Assembly (NCBI GenBank): GCA_021292105.1
Contig: CM037870.1
Span: forward strand, 60,848,167 to 60,912,166
DNA length: 64,000 nucleotides
Source: Anadara kagoshimensis
Lineage: Eukaryota > Mollusca > Bivalvia > Arcoida > Arcidae
Direction: 5' to 3'
This document shows, piece after piece, positions 10,823 to 22,910 of this stretch; the first letter of the stretch is position 1, and every line of letters starts with the position of its first letter. Both the position numbers and the translations under genes were made by a program. Below the pieces are notes generated by a model. The model made no database searches and was not told the origin of the DNA. It saw nothing but the letters and a program-made list of their open reading frames with translations.

Positions 10823-13800
10823 TAATGTCAGTCGGGCTGATCTTTGGATCATACTGGGATGGAGAGGGATCATGGACACTGATGAAAGGGTCTCATCGCT
10901 ACCCGATGGTCTGAAGCGCCTGCTTACGAATCCGTGACAGGGGCTGACACAGCTTCTCTCGTCGCCTAGGTTCAAATCCCAATGGAGTTAACGATCAGAT
11001 ATCAAATGTTGTACTTAAAACTTACATACAATGTAACAAGCACCTTATAAATAATTAAGTACCTTATCCCTAGTTCTTATCACGGCTCTATAAAGGATTA
11101 TGCTCTTTTTTACTTGTTTGGGTGTGAGAGGTTGTATTTTCCAGTATTTTCTTCGTATGCCCATTAATAAGGTTAGGGAAAGGTAACTTGAAACAAATGG
11201 TTTGCGTACGTAAACAATCATTTAAAATGTACGTGGTACATAGTAAATACATGGTCATTGACGGTGAATAAAGGTCGTATTTGGTGAGGGTGAGAAAACG
11301 TGTAGAAAGCGAGGCTCTGCCGAGCTTTCTACACGTTTTCGCCCCCGAGCCAAATACGACCTTTATTCACCGTCAATGACCATGTATTTACTTTATCCTG
11401 CAACAGATACGTCCTAAAATTATAATTGTAACTGCGTGTTATCCATCTGTTTGACTTGTTTGTTTACACTCCAAGCACAAGGATACAAATGTTTACATGA
11501 CGTCACGCTACCCCATCACACCCGTACTTGTCATTTTCGCTCAGTCCGACGTTCAAGCACATGTAGTTCTCAATTATTTAAATAAATAACTACAATACGA
11601 TATTATTTTCATATTTAATATATGTAACAAAATCTTAAATTCTTACAATAATAATATTAAAATAAATATTCTTTGATGAAATTTTGTCTTTAGTTGCAGA
11701 CGTTTTTCTGTATTTTTGCCATATTCTAAAAGTCCGGCGGAATAAAGTAACAACTTATAATTTTTCATTTTTATTTTTAAATCATATTTATATAACTACG
11801 TGTATTTTTTTAAAAAATCTAACTTTTTTTAACATAAAGTATTAAAATTTATGAATTTATTGATCATGTTTATTATACTGTGTTTTGTTTACATTGAGAA
11901 TGGGGTTCATTTGGGTCAAAGGTTACGTCAAATGTTGAATGGAAAAAGTAGTGCCGTAACTGTGACGTCACAGTTAGCGCGTGGCTTTATTGGGTCAGTG
12001 ACCGAATAAAGATAAGGTTTATTCGGCAGGCTTTATGATGTCAATGTACACGTTAGTTGCAGGATAAAATGCAATATACGGTAATGAAGAACAAGAAAGT
12101 TAATTGTTGGCTGTCAAAATATTGCTTAGCCTTTAACTTTTAATTCTAAATATAAAATTGTGCTTCGAATAACTTAAGGTCGTGTCACGGAATTAATTTC
12201 CACATGAATTCTACCACCTTTGCTATTAAACTTTATTATACTGGAGTTATAATTATATCATGTATATACAATATATGTTGTTAGGGGTGTCATGTGCTAC
12301 TTTTGAATTTTTATGAAATAATACATTCAAAGTAGCACATGACATACTTTTGAATGTATTATTTTATAAAAATTCAAAAGTAGCACATGACATGGGTATC
12401 AAATGAACTCTTGAACTGTCAGTCAGGTCATGGGGGTGGAGTAGTGCTGTTTCACCAGAAGTCCTTAGGATTTATGTACTTTTAGTTTTACTTTTGTTGA
12501 GGCAGTGGACAGCTTGTGGAAGAAATTGAAATGCAGTTATTATAATTCACTGACCTTCGAAAACTGTGACTTTCTCGAACTAGAATCTATCCGATTGGAA
12601 ATCGAACCTAGACGATGAAAGATGCCGTGATCCGTAAACATGGTGCTTAAGACCACTTGGCTATCAAAACTGGTACCCCTGCTATTCAATGGCATTGTAT
12701 GTCTATAGATTTAGCTAGTCATGCCCTTTCCGGGGCACTTGATCTCACTTTCCTGGTGGAAGTTCATCCGTTTAACTTAATTTGCCAGATTTTCATTTAT
12801 ATCTTCACTTTTGGGATTGTGATTTTGACATGGACTGGTATATTTGTGTTTTAATTCACAGATAAACAAACAATGAATCTACGATGCTCTTCCTTTGGCC
12901 AAATTCTGTGTCCGTTTGACACATAGTAAAGTACATGTAATAGCGGTCAGAATTAGTCGGCAGAGCTACCGGTCGACCTATATGTAATTCGTCATCATTT
13001 TTTTCAGTTACCTAAGAGAAGTGTAGACAGGTTGAAGCTTGGACAAAAATTTACAAACACATATAAACGGTATTACAGATTCTGGGTAGGACCGATAAGG
13101 GCTAACTTAGTACTGATACAAGTTAGTTTTAAAATCATCAGGTAAATACATCACGGTTTATATAAAATAAATTCGATGTAATTACTGCCAGAGTGACTGT
13201 GTTTGTGACAGTAAAATATGCTCAGTTTCTACTGATATACTTTATATGTTTTGGTATTTTAATTTTCTCTAACTCGAGCCTATTTGTAATTTTTATGTGC
13301 ATCCGCGATTACCATAGAATAGCTCTACTCTGTATCCGAATCAGTCTCTATGTAAGAACCACATGTCCATTCTGCCCAGTATCGATCCTTAAATATTTCA
13401 TCCGAAAATCAAACTAGTACTCTATATAAGAAACAACATAACAGCAACTTTAGAAAAATCAACTCAATATAAGACTTGAGACATTATTGATATTTTAATG
13501 TTTACAAAATCTGAAAATTTTGCAATAAGTAACGTTTGTACTTGGAGCGGCTCATATAAAATACATGTATATTTCACTGATGTATATCTGTAATTAAGTT
13601 TTAGAAGTATAAAGATGAATCGGAGACTAAATCTTATTAGTAAATTGGTATTGATTTTAAATTTAAGAACCAAAACCAAAAGGATTCGGTGGAGCTTACA
13701 GACATGCGTTACCGTGGTTAGGAGAGGGGCTGTTACTCTCAGATGGTAAAAGATGGAGCAGAGCGAGACGACTACTAACTCCGGCATTTCATTTTGATGT

Positions 13801-14081
13801 GTTACGACCATATGTTAATATTTACAATGAAGCAGTGGATACTCTTCTGGTAAATTGATAATTATATATTATTTAGAGAGAGAGAGAGAGAGCTAGGAGG
13901 AGGGAGGATAAGCAAGGTTTATCCATTCCAGTCATGATTCTTTCACCAATATTCGAAACTTTGAGTTCGCGGAGCAAACATATGTCCGGCGGTGAAAACC
14001 ATCCAGCCATCGGCAAGTGAAATCACAAGCTTTCTTACAATAGGGTCCCAGAATGTGATTCCATTATAGGCAGCGATCGAC

Positions 14082-14115
<34 letters not shown>

Positions 14116-15886
14116 GAGAAAGCTTAAACAGTTAAGAATGTTGTACCAATAACTATTCTCATTGTATATTGGGTCGCAAACAGTAAAATGTTAATGCAAA
14201 TTAAAGACCAAGTTATTTTTATTTTTCTACACAAATGTTTTGGGTATCGAACACGTGGTATGCGTTTGAACTCCGTTACAATTTAAACTTACAGTTTTAA
14301 AACTGTAAATGATTTTGCATTAACCTTTCATTTTGTCATTTGTTTGATATCTTTATTTTCAGGGACAAGTAGAGAAGTATTCCGTGTCTGGAGAATCATT
14401 TGATGTTTTTGAACCAGTTAGTTTGTGTACATTTGATATAATACTGCGTTGTGCATTCTCTTATCAAACCGACTGCCAGTTGTCAGGGTATTTATATGAA
14501 TATATTTATTTATATTCGTTTAAATCAACAGTGTGTGTGTGGGGGGGGGGGGGGAGGGAGTATCACAATGCACCTGTTTTGATCCTTCACTGAAAATGAA
14601 GCGCCGCTGTCTATTGACTTTTATCTAAACACTTCTCTTGATTGTTAATTAAAATATTCAGTCAATGCTTAGTCAGAAGTTGGTCCAAATTATCGATCCC
14701 GATTATTCAGATTCCCAACACACAAAATGGTTATGCACATAGCTTTATGCTAAAAGTAACACAAAAAGGAAATCAGCTGAACCCCAAAAGGAACTCGAGT
14801 TCGGGACCTTCCCTATTCTAGCTGGACGGACTCTACTAAGCCATTTACACATAGCCACTATATACGGGGCTGTTCAATCTGTAATTTGTATTGTACCACA
14901 GTGCGATAACCTTGATGATGATACACTTGGATAGCTCTATTTAGCGTGATTTACTCCGGCTTCTCTACATTCCAAGAACTGACCCCTCTCCATATAAGTG
15001 CAAATATAGTGCATAAAACATTACTTCACTTCCATTCGTAAAATATTGTATGTCTGTCACTGATATAAATTGTATTCCTTATTTTGTTCCTGTCATTAAA
15101 TGCTTTAAATAGAATTATGATCTATATTTATTTATTCACCCCACCGTGGTAATTTTATTTACAGCCAAGGTCATCCATATGTCAGTGCTGTGAGACAGAT
15201 AACGGAGTTATGGGGTGAAAGGTCAAGGTAAAGTTTTAATATTATTTTGGGGTTTTAAACCAAGTATATTCAACACTTGTATAGTAGTAAATCCACAAAG
15301 CCACAATTTTTAGCGCAACAGGCCCCGGTTTCAAAATCGTTCCTTAACTTAAACTGGCCAATTTTAGCATTGTTTTATAGTACTTCAAAAAGTTTTAGCA
15401 AAATTAAATTATAGCTGTAAATAAGCGTAGATTGACCTTTTTATGACACATTAAACTCATGAATATCTTAAAAAACTTATCCAGCTTTCAAATCTGAAAT
15501 TATTCAGCTTTCAAATTTGCCTAGTAGTACCACGATTTGTCTTTTCAGTGAAAATCTGTAAGGATTTGTTTAACATTATAGGTTATTTACCCTTATTCAT
15601 AATCTTATATACAGTATCCAGTTTATTGCCCTTTATTTAGAGACTTGCTTTCAATTTTCAGTTTGCCATTCCTTATTGGGAGACTTTATTTAAAACAGTG
15701 AACTTGATATATTTATGTCTATATATAATGTTTGTTACAGAAATCCTTTATTGTACCCAGATTTCATTTACTACATAACTCCAAGTGGCAGGAAATTTGT
15801 CAAACAGTGTGATTATGTTCACCGTATTGCAGAAGAAGTGATTGACAAAAGAAAGGAATTTCTAGTAAGATTTAATATCTCATTAG

Positions 15887-15924
<38 letters not shown>

Positions 15925-18900
15925 GTTGTCCACATAGTAGGACAAGTTTGATAAATGCAAAACAAGTGCAACAAGATCAGGTGTAACTGCTGCTATCAGT
16001 ATTACTATACTGTATAGCAGTCTCTTGGATTTGTTTTCAAAATCAATTTGGAAACATCATTTCACTATAGCATATATATGTTTTTCAGTGAAATAGTATC
16101 TTTATCTTGAAAAATATATTTTTTAAAATTTTCACTTTATCCAAAATTTAAAAAAAATCTAAAAAAAAAAAAAATTCAAGAAAAACATTTTTTACATACA
16201 TCATTATGTAAAGATATCAATTTCAAATTCTGCCAACACTTCAATATTTCAATTTTAAGAATGACATGTGCCCTTATGAATATAATATAAATATGTATTT
16301 GTGTAGTTATTTGTGGATGACATTTTATAAATGTTTTATGACATATTTCTACATTGCTTATTTAAACAGGAAAATAATGATATATCCGAGAAGAAGTGTT
16401 TGGACTTTTTGGATATCTTACTAACAGCTAGAGACGAAAACGGAGTGGGTCTAACTAAACTTGAAATACGAAATGAAGTGGATACATTTATGTTTGAGGG
16501 TGAGAATTTGAAAAACGTCTACTTAACAACAGCCAATACAACCAAAAATCGCAACTCAATTAAATTATGAAAAGCCCAATTAATACAAGAATAGACAAAC
16601 ACATGTTGGGATAACTGAATAAAAATGCCCGTCTTTAATTTCCAATTGGATGGACACTGTAGTAAATGTCCAATGGTGCGGTTATAGATATGTTAGCTAG
16701 TCCCTTAACATACAAACTATGGAACAATTTTGTCAGACAAGATGATAGAAGCAATTTAAACAATTTTTGTTTCTGTTGTAGTTCTATAGTGTGACGAGTC
16801 GTAGTAGCTCTATCCATGTATTGTGTTATAGAAGCATGGATAGAAATAATGACGTGTATTTACAGATAATTGACTATTTCCAGATCACTGTTTTAATTAC
16901 AATTATTTGTAGGTCATGACACAACAGCCAGTGCCATATCCTGGATTTTATATTCATTGGCTGCACATCCTGAACACCAAGAAAAATGTCGGGTTGAAAT
17001 AGACAAGATCTTAGAAGGGAAGAAATCTGACAATATAGAGTGGTATGTATTAGATCAACATATTTATTCTGAAAAAGCGCGTATACTTTGCAACACCCAA
17101 TGCAATCAATAACATGAAACAAAATAATTGAAAACAAAGCTAAACAAGAAAAGAAATGATAAACACATCCTAGTATTAAGTCACTGATTATGAAGTTCAA
17201 AACTTAAAATGAACCGACGGACACCAGGGTAAATGCCCAGTGGTGCAGGTATAGTATTTAGAATGTCCAAACCATATGTGTCATATTGCCACATTCAGTC
17301 GAAGTCCTTAAATCTATTTCTGGTGTTCTTGTATTTATAAGTCTCCATTGATTATCGACAAACCCCTTTATAGTACTAACATCTGACTGGTGGTGCTGAC
17401 GAATTGATGTTTTACTGTATTGGATTTTCATTTTAATAATTTATCGCCATTTGTTTTAAGAATATGGTTTCTTTTATTTTTCAAGGGATGATATACCTAA
17501 ACTAGAATATTTGTCGATGTGCATGAAGGAAGGAATGCGTTTACACACACCAGTACCGTTCATACAGAGGGTTTCGACTAAAAGTCTGACGATTGATGGT
17601 AACACCTTTCCAGCAGGTACACCATTGTCAGTTAACCTGTATAGTCTACACCACAACCCGGAAGTCTGGGAAGATCATGACCTATTTAAACCCGAGAGAT
17701 TCACAGAAGAAAATTTCTCCAAGATGGACTCGTTTGCTTATTGCCCGTTTTCTGCTGGACCAAGGTATGTAGTTTGTCAATTTACCATTATATACTGAAT
17801 GCTTTGTGTTTTTACGGCTAAGATATACTAAATTCTGTGTATTTACCACTGTCACCAGTTCAGAATCTCAAAAGCTTTAGCAGGTGCCCCGGTGGACAAA
17901 TGGTCAAAAGATTGGCTCTGTTGAACGGCGTAATTATACAAACATGTCACTCACTCTCCGGGAACGGTAACCCTGATTTTGTTTCACCATCACAGAACCG
18001 AATGCATCGATTTTGATAAAATAATTACGAGTGGAGCGTAAAACACCATTTACTTTAATCCCTCAACTACAAAACTGCAAGAGCATGTTTAAAACTTCTA
18101 CTTGAATAGAATGATGTTTGTTTAAATTCCGAAATACAAAAAAAAATAATTTGGATGATAAAGTTTTTGGTTATAGATTTTTGATGAACAAAAGGTTAAT
18201 TAAAATGTATTTCGTGTTGCCTGATGAAATAAAGAATTATATTGTGTGCTACGTAATTCTTCTTATAGATTTTACTCACAATGATCATGATGTACCAGAT
18301 ATCATTATGACCTATATTATCTTACAATACAAAACTACTAAACTTGTAAGTCTCGTCTTAAATCTTGTGCACAGATTTGAAAATTTCTTCTACGCCATAG
18401 AACAAAAATATTGTTATCTCTGGGTAGGACAAATGGCCATTTATAATTTAGTGACGTCATTTGACTCGGTAACTAATCGTGCCTAGCTATTTTACCGGAT
18501 ATCCAAATTCAAGCAGCTGGTCACAAAACCAGATTTCCAATCAATTCATTCATTGTTGTTAATTATGCTTTATTTCTAGAAATTGTATTGGACAAAACTT
18601 TGCAAGGAATGAAGAAAAGGTCGTAATTGCTAAAATTTTACACAGGTATGTATAACGTTGAAATAGTTTTTGCTTAATTACTTATTAGTTAGATTAACAG
18701 AAGGTGTTTACTCTTCAAGATCATCCGTCCTCACTTCTCTGGTGAAAGTTTACATGTTTAACTTACTGTAGGAATCACTCTGTTTGTGACAGTAAAATAC
18801 TCCTTATATCCATAGAAAATCAAACAAAATTGAATAAAGATTGATATTTTTCACTTACTTGTACGTAGTCGTAACAGGAAATATGTACGCGCATCCGCGA

Positions 18901-20199
18901 TTGTCATAAAGTGTGTCTGTAGAAAAGAACATTGGCGTTATGGGGATTTTACATGGAGAAAATGGCGAACTTTACACCGAAAGTGATGTCCTTGGTGACG
19001 TTTTACGTCATATGCGCAATAGAATCCGCCATTTGCCTGGTTTTCAACATGTTAAATGCTCATAGCGTCAACATTTTACCCTGTGCAGATATATTCTGGG
19101 CAAATAGCTAATGCGCATGGAGATTTCCTGTAAGTAAAAATATCAATTTTTATTCAAATTAATTTGATTTTCTATGGATATGAAGAGCATTTCACTGACA
19201 CAAACAGAGTGATTCCTACAGTAATTTGCCCGTTTTACAATGTTGTTACTTACTTTACAGTTGTGCTTTTGACATGTTTTTTATGTTTGTTTTTTATTAC
19301 TGGTACTTTTTAGTCTCTTTTTTACATTATGATCATGGACTGTAATGTGTGTCAGAACACATTGGTACGTTTTCGGTATTAAAGGCAAGAAAATAGAATG
19401 TGATGTCTCTCATCTAACGAATTAAAGGTATAAGGCAACGCCGTTTGCTTAAAGTTTGCATGTTTCCATAGTTATTTGGTACCAAATAAAAAGTTATGAA
19501 TAATTGATACATGGCGTCGTATTAACTTAACTGAAATCAATGAAAATGTGTGTGTACATTGGTTCTATTTAACTAATTGAATAAAAAAGTGAAATTCTAC
19601 GGAGAAGTATTATACACAAGCCCACATTTATTTTGGTTTTATTTTTATTTATGCAAATCCTACCCATGGACTTATTATCAAAATTTGATTTATAATTCAA
19701 ACCTAGGTGCCTTAGTTGTCTAAAGCACTGGTTTGCAGATCATATATCCTCTAATAGTCAACAAGAGTCTCACAGTCCCTCGATGACAGATTTTACTATG
19801 AGAAAGATGCTTATGTATTCGTCAAATGGTTTTCTATGGGTACTTCAATTATCTCTGCCGCATCAATGTAAGTAGCTAGAAGAACCTTTACCAGGGAATA
19901 TCATGAAGTGACCGTGTCAAGAATCTTGACTGGGCGTAAAATTCCATTACTTCACTTTTTCCTTTCTTTATTTCCAATCCAATCCACTTTCTTAATTTCT
20001 GACCAAGTTAATCAAGTCATTTGTGTTGATTGTTTGTGAAGTTTATCAGATATGCATTTATTGTTAACAGTAGTAACTGCTTATTGTTGATTTCAGATAT
20101 AAGTTAGAGACGGATCCCGACCATGAGCCTGTTAAGAAGGTCGCAGCTGTTATGAGAGCAGAAAACGGTATACGGCTGTTCTTCAGACGTCGTGTATAG
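10546..20199 (+). CDS. Cytochrome P450, CYP4 family
   Basis: Membrane-bound haem-thiolate monooxygenase; CYP4 enzymes usually omega-hydroxylate fatty acids and eicosanoids at the ER. Exons: 10546-10749, 13008-13121, 13668-13849, 14363-14487, 15165-15227, 15741-15864, 16370-16499, 16913-17042, 17486-17764, 18580-18645, 20097-20199. All are bounded by AG/GT and, apart from one gap, phases agree. Exon 1 has the hydrophobic N-terminal anchor and the PGP hinge. [16 protein letters not shown] (16470-16936) is the CYP4 helix I signature; ExxR (EGMR) is at 17529-17540; FSAGPRNCIG has the haem Cys codon at 18584-18586. Placed exons give about 506 codons against a usual 500-530. The join between 13121 and 13668 lacks about 13 codons and needs 3n+1 nt, so one tiny exon is missing from my model. 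The substrate cannot be read from the sequence. Confidence 0.93.
10759..10818 (+). repeat. (CA)n(CT)n tract beside P450 exon 1 donor
   Basis: The tract begins about 10 nt after the donor at 10750. It makes exon 1 look longer in one frame than it is. Confidence 0.9.
11242..12068 (+). mobile_element. Foldback transposon, copy 1 (P450 intron 1)
   Basis: A long hairpin opens the element: left arm 11242-11310 pairs with 11323-11392 over about 68 bp with few mismatches. Then comes a body of about 660 bp bounded by inverted 13-mers (TTTATCCTGCAAC at 11392-11404, GTTGCAGGATAAA at 12056-12068). The same hairpin, body and ends occur at 22911-23534, where about 200 bp of the body are deleted. There is no coding capacity. 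Confidence 0.85.
12289..12391. repeat. Palindrome in P450 intron 1
   Basis: Left arm 12289-12331 and right arm about 12348-12391 are near-perfect inverted repeats. The spacer contains a further inverted copy of the outer 12-mer (GTAGCACATGAC). The arm sequence resembles the flank of family C at about 2600-2635 (TGTGCTACCTTTGAA), so it may be the foldback end of that family. Confidence 0.85.
12428..12675 (-). mobile_element. SINE family A, near full-length reverse copy
   Basis: The reverse complement begins with a Leu/Ser-like tRNA head (A box ATAGCCAAGTGGTCTTAAGC, B box GGTTCGATTTCC). It continues through the family body and ends in the ACAGCACTACTCCACCCC-type tail. Confidence 0.75.
12740..12860 (+). 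repeat. Dispersed repeat family C
   Basis: Contains TTTAACTTAATTTGCCAG, then CACTTTTGGGATTGTGATTT, then GACATGGACTGGTAT. A short open frame across it is not a gene. Confidence 0.65.
13180..13350 (+). mobile_element. Fragment related to the 18766-19221 MITE
   Basis: GAGTGACTGTGTTTGTGACA, then AGTAAAATATGCTC, then GCATCCGCGATTACCATA parallel the left half of the MITE at 18766-19221 in the same order. No right arm is recognisable. The fragment lies in the P450 intron where one short exon is still missing. Confidence 0.55.
13875..13892 (+). repeat. (GA)n tract beside P450 donor
   Basis: It lies 25 nt after the donor at 13850. A second, longer (GA)n tract lies at about 14082-14120 in the same intron. 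Confidence 0.9.
13915..14065 (-). mobile_element. SINE family A, reverse fragment
   Basis: The reverse complement carries the degraded body (GGGACCCTATTGTAAGAAAG, then TGATTTCACTTGCCGATGG) and the tail stretch of the family. It lies between two GA tracts. Confidence 0.5.
14541..14556 (+). repeat. Poly-G run after (GT)n
   Basis: A GTGTGTGTG run passes into about 14 G residues shortly after the donor at 14488. G runs of this length are rare in this AT-rich window. Confidence 0.85.
15888..15920 (+). repeat. (CT)n tract beside P450 donor
   Basis: A pure CT repeat beginning 23 nt after the donor at 15865. Confidence 0.9.
17883..18062 (+). mobile_element. SINE family A copy in P450 intron
   Basis: The tRNA-like head starts GGTGGACAAATGGTCAAAAG. 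The 3' tail reads AGTGGAGCGTAAAACACCAT, then a CTCAAC ending, as in other family members. Confidence 0.6.
18730..19300 (+). repeat. Dispersed repeat family C, split by a MITE
   Basis: The family core TTTAACTTAATTTGCC is split after TTTAACTTA; the remainder, TAATTTGCC, resumes at 19222. Removing the insert and one TA rebuilds the family sequence exactly. Confidence 0.8.
18766..19221. mobile_element. MITE, Tc1/mariner-like, 456 bp
   Basis: The termini are CTGTAGGAATCACTCTGTTT and its inverted partner ending GAGTGATTCCTACAG. The inverted arms run about 90 bp (18766-18860 against 19128-19221). TA dinucleotides at 18764-18765 and 19222-19223 form the target duplication. The MITE sits inside an older family C repeat, which fixes its borders to the base. 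It has no coding capacity. TA targeting points to Tc1/mariner mobilisation, which is inferred. Confidence 0.88.
19703..19965 (+). mobile_element. SINE family A copy in P450 last intron
   Basis: The head is AGGTGCCTTAGTTGTCTAAA. The tail is AAGAATCTTGACTGGGCGTA, then AAATTCCATTACTTCAC. The order and tail match other copies. Confidence 0.7.
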
Positions 20200-21032
20200 T
20201 GTGAATACATAAAGATAGATGAAATTGTGCTGTCTATTTTTTATTTTTTTATACAAACAGAATTGATGTAATTTGTAATTCAAATAAGATTTCGATATTC
20301 TGTACAAAAATATTTGCTTTATCAGAAACAGTTTGTTGGTGCAAAAGCATAAAATCTCATCGCTATGCTCAAGCGCGCGTGTGGTTTTTTTATACTGTAT
20401 GGGTGTCAATAATCTTCATTTAGATTTGCAACGATTTGTTCGGAAAGGTCGCTGGAAAACATTAAACCCTTGTAGATTTTGGGCGGAGAGTATTGGCTCT
20501 CAGAGACAGTTCTAGTTTAATATTGTCCTAAAGGCTTAAAAGAAAGAATGGCCAAATGGAAATATAACCATTGGACAGTCTAGATATGGCTTTTGAAGTG
20601 TCATAACTTCTTTTTGTATGAAAAGCAAACTAATCATAATCCACTAACACTAGCATTCATTATTTGGTGTGTTCCGCATGGCATTAAGGTTGTTATCACT
20701 ATAAATGCCAACCTTTTTAATTCCTCTATAGGTAATGCGCCGCCAAAGTACATTGCACTTTTTATGGTAATAGCACAATTTTTTTTCCAAATAATAGTAT
20801 TAAATCTCTATAGCAAGATAGTTTAAGATAATCGTGAATGTTCAGTGTCGCAAATTAGTAACAAAAATCATAAATTCACTGTCTCAAACACATCCACTGC
20901 GCGAAAAATCATAGAGGGTAATCTTGTTCTAAAACATCTACATGTATATGTTTGTTTTTGATTTCTATTCAGACGTTTGTGTTTTATTGTCCGTTTTTAG
21001 ATATGAGTTTAATAGTATGAAACTTTAATATA
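20200..21032. other. Downstream of P450, no further gene
   Basis: No canonical AATAAA was found close after the P450 stop. The open frames are short and without domain character. Confidence 0.5.
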
Positions 21033-21587
21033 CTGTCCGTCCAGAAAGTTTTACACCCCCTTATATAACCTTTGTAAAAACAAGTTTTGCCGGTTTTTAG
21101 AACTTGATGTTTTGTTAACTTATATTTCCAATGACTACTTTTTTATATTCTACCTAGAATGTTTTTAAATGGCATAACTGATAAACGGATCACTTTTAGT
21201 GTTGTGAAACTGCGAGTGATAAAACAAATGTAAAGATTTGAGAAAAAATCTAATTTCTTCCACTATGGATAAATTGATTGATTGATCATGTTTACCCTTG
21301 AAAGTGCTTGATAATCGCTGAAGTAAGTATTATAGCAATTTTCAGTATTTCTATCGTTTAGTCCCTATTTGGAAAAATTGGATTTTCCCCCAAACCCTCG
21401 CTCGCAAATCCACTAAAACAAAATTGATCCTTTTATCAGTTTATGCCATTTGAAAAACATTCTAGGTAATAAATGAAAATAGTCCTTCGACATACAAGTG
21501 TAACAAAACATCAAGTACTAAAAACCGTCAAAACTGCTGTTTTACAAAGGTTTTATATAGGGGGGTGCAAAACTTTCTGGACGGACC
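21033..21587. mobile_element. MITE with long inverted arms, about 555 bp
   Basis: The left end has GTCCGTCCAGAAAGTTTT, then ACACCCCC. The right end is its inverted counterpart ending AAACTTTCTGGACGGAC. Inverted similarity continues inward for about 180 bp, including TTTATATCCTAGAATGTTTT-like blocks (CTAGAATGTTTTTAAATGGC on the left). TA lies at each border. No coding frame is present. It is probably mariner-mobilised. Confidence 0.85.
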
Positions 21588-22199
21588 TAAGTTATGTAAA
21601 TTGTAATGTGTTTTGCTATGATATAACACACCTTTAGGATTTCGTAAATTTGAAGTAGAAAGCTAACCAATTATCTAGGCATTTATTACAGAAAAATAAG
21701 CAAACCAATATTAGGATTTTGAATCAAATAATTTTACAAAATTAACATTAGAACATGTCCGTGTGTTGATTACAATTTAAAAATAGCTGCTCATAAAAAA
21801 GCGTGATGGTATCCATTGTGCTTGGCCAATTATGTAAGCGAACACAAATTTCTTTTTGATTTGTATTAGATAGACTCACGCGACATTTTCATTGCAACAA
21901 AATATACATAAGTATCATGGTATGTAAAATAAGTATGTGACGACATTTGTTTCATTATATTAGTTTTATGATTTGCAATGTTTAAGTTTTATAAAACCCA
22001 AGTAATAAATTTAATTAATGAGCCATTACCATTAAGTACATGCGTCACTCGTTTTTGGTTTATGCATATACATGTACGTGTAACGTCATGTATTGGCTGT
22101 TCCATCGACTGGAAATCCGTGTCGTAAGCAACATTGTTCTTAATTTCTTTTAGGGTTTAAAAAACAAAATCAGTTGAATTTTTTAAGGGTCATGTTGTA

Positions 22200-22905
22200 A
22201 ATTTAACCGTTGAACTGTCTAGAAATTGCGCGTTACTCAGTGGTATAAGTTGTACCACCCAAGACGCTATTAGCAGACAATTCAATGGTAACGTTAATAT
22301 GATGTGCTTTGATAATTATTTTATGTTTAGTTTTAACTTTAATTCATTATTAATTTGATATTACAGTTATTATTTACTGGCATTACTAAGAGAATGTAAT
22401 ACTCTGATAATGATTTTATGTATATAAGTAATTTAGATGGTATCGATATTTCGCATTGTGTTACAAAATGATAATTATGCTTTTTTTACGGTACAAATTC
22501 AATAATATAATTTTACATGAGGCGGTTTTCTGTGAAAATAATTTTCATTGATAACAAGTTGGTGAGCTAAAACATTGGAGTTAGAGCACATGTAGGTTTA
22601 TTATTTTAGTGTGTCTCTGAAAATGGGGTAGTTTAATACAAAAGATTTACCTCTGAACATGCTTACATAATAGAGTAGAACTTTATATCCCATGGTGCTC
22701 TTTGGTCAAAACCAAAACTTGCGATTGTTTATAATATCAATGAAAATTATCAGCTGATTCAGAGTTTTTGACTTTCAAATGATTATCAACACGGTATGTA
22801 GACTTGCCTCACGTGGAGAGTTAAATTAAGTTTTTGATTGCCAATATTATGGCATTACTCCATCCTAAAGGGTATCATATAGTTTTAAGTATATTTTTGT
22901 CATTA
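22200..22905 (+). repeat. Decayed local duplication, unit 1
   Basis: Aligns loosely with 23536-24240 through CTGGCATTACTAAGAGAATG, AATACTCTGATAATGATTTT and the phrases GTGTTACAAAATGATAATTA and TTTTTGATTGCCAATATTAT. The foldback element at 22911-23534 sits exactly between the two units. Confidence 0.55.
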
Positions 22906-22910
22906 TATAT

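Noticed and set aside
10546-10914. Exon 1 of the P450 read through to 10914
   Set aside because: A good donor at 10750 follows HLHL, and the extension is only translated CA/CT microsatellite.
18118-18486. 122-codon frame in a P450 intron
   Set aside because: No start context, domain or splice support. It lies between two exons whose phases join directly.
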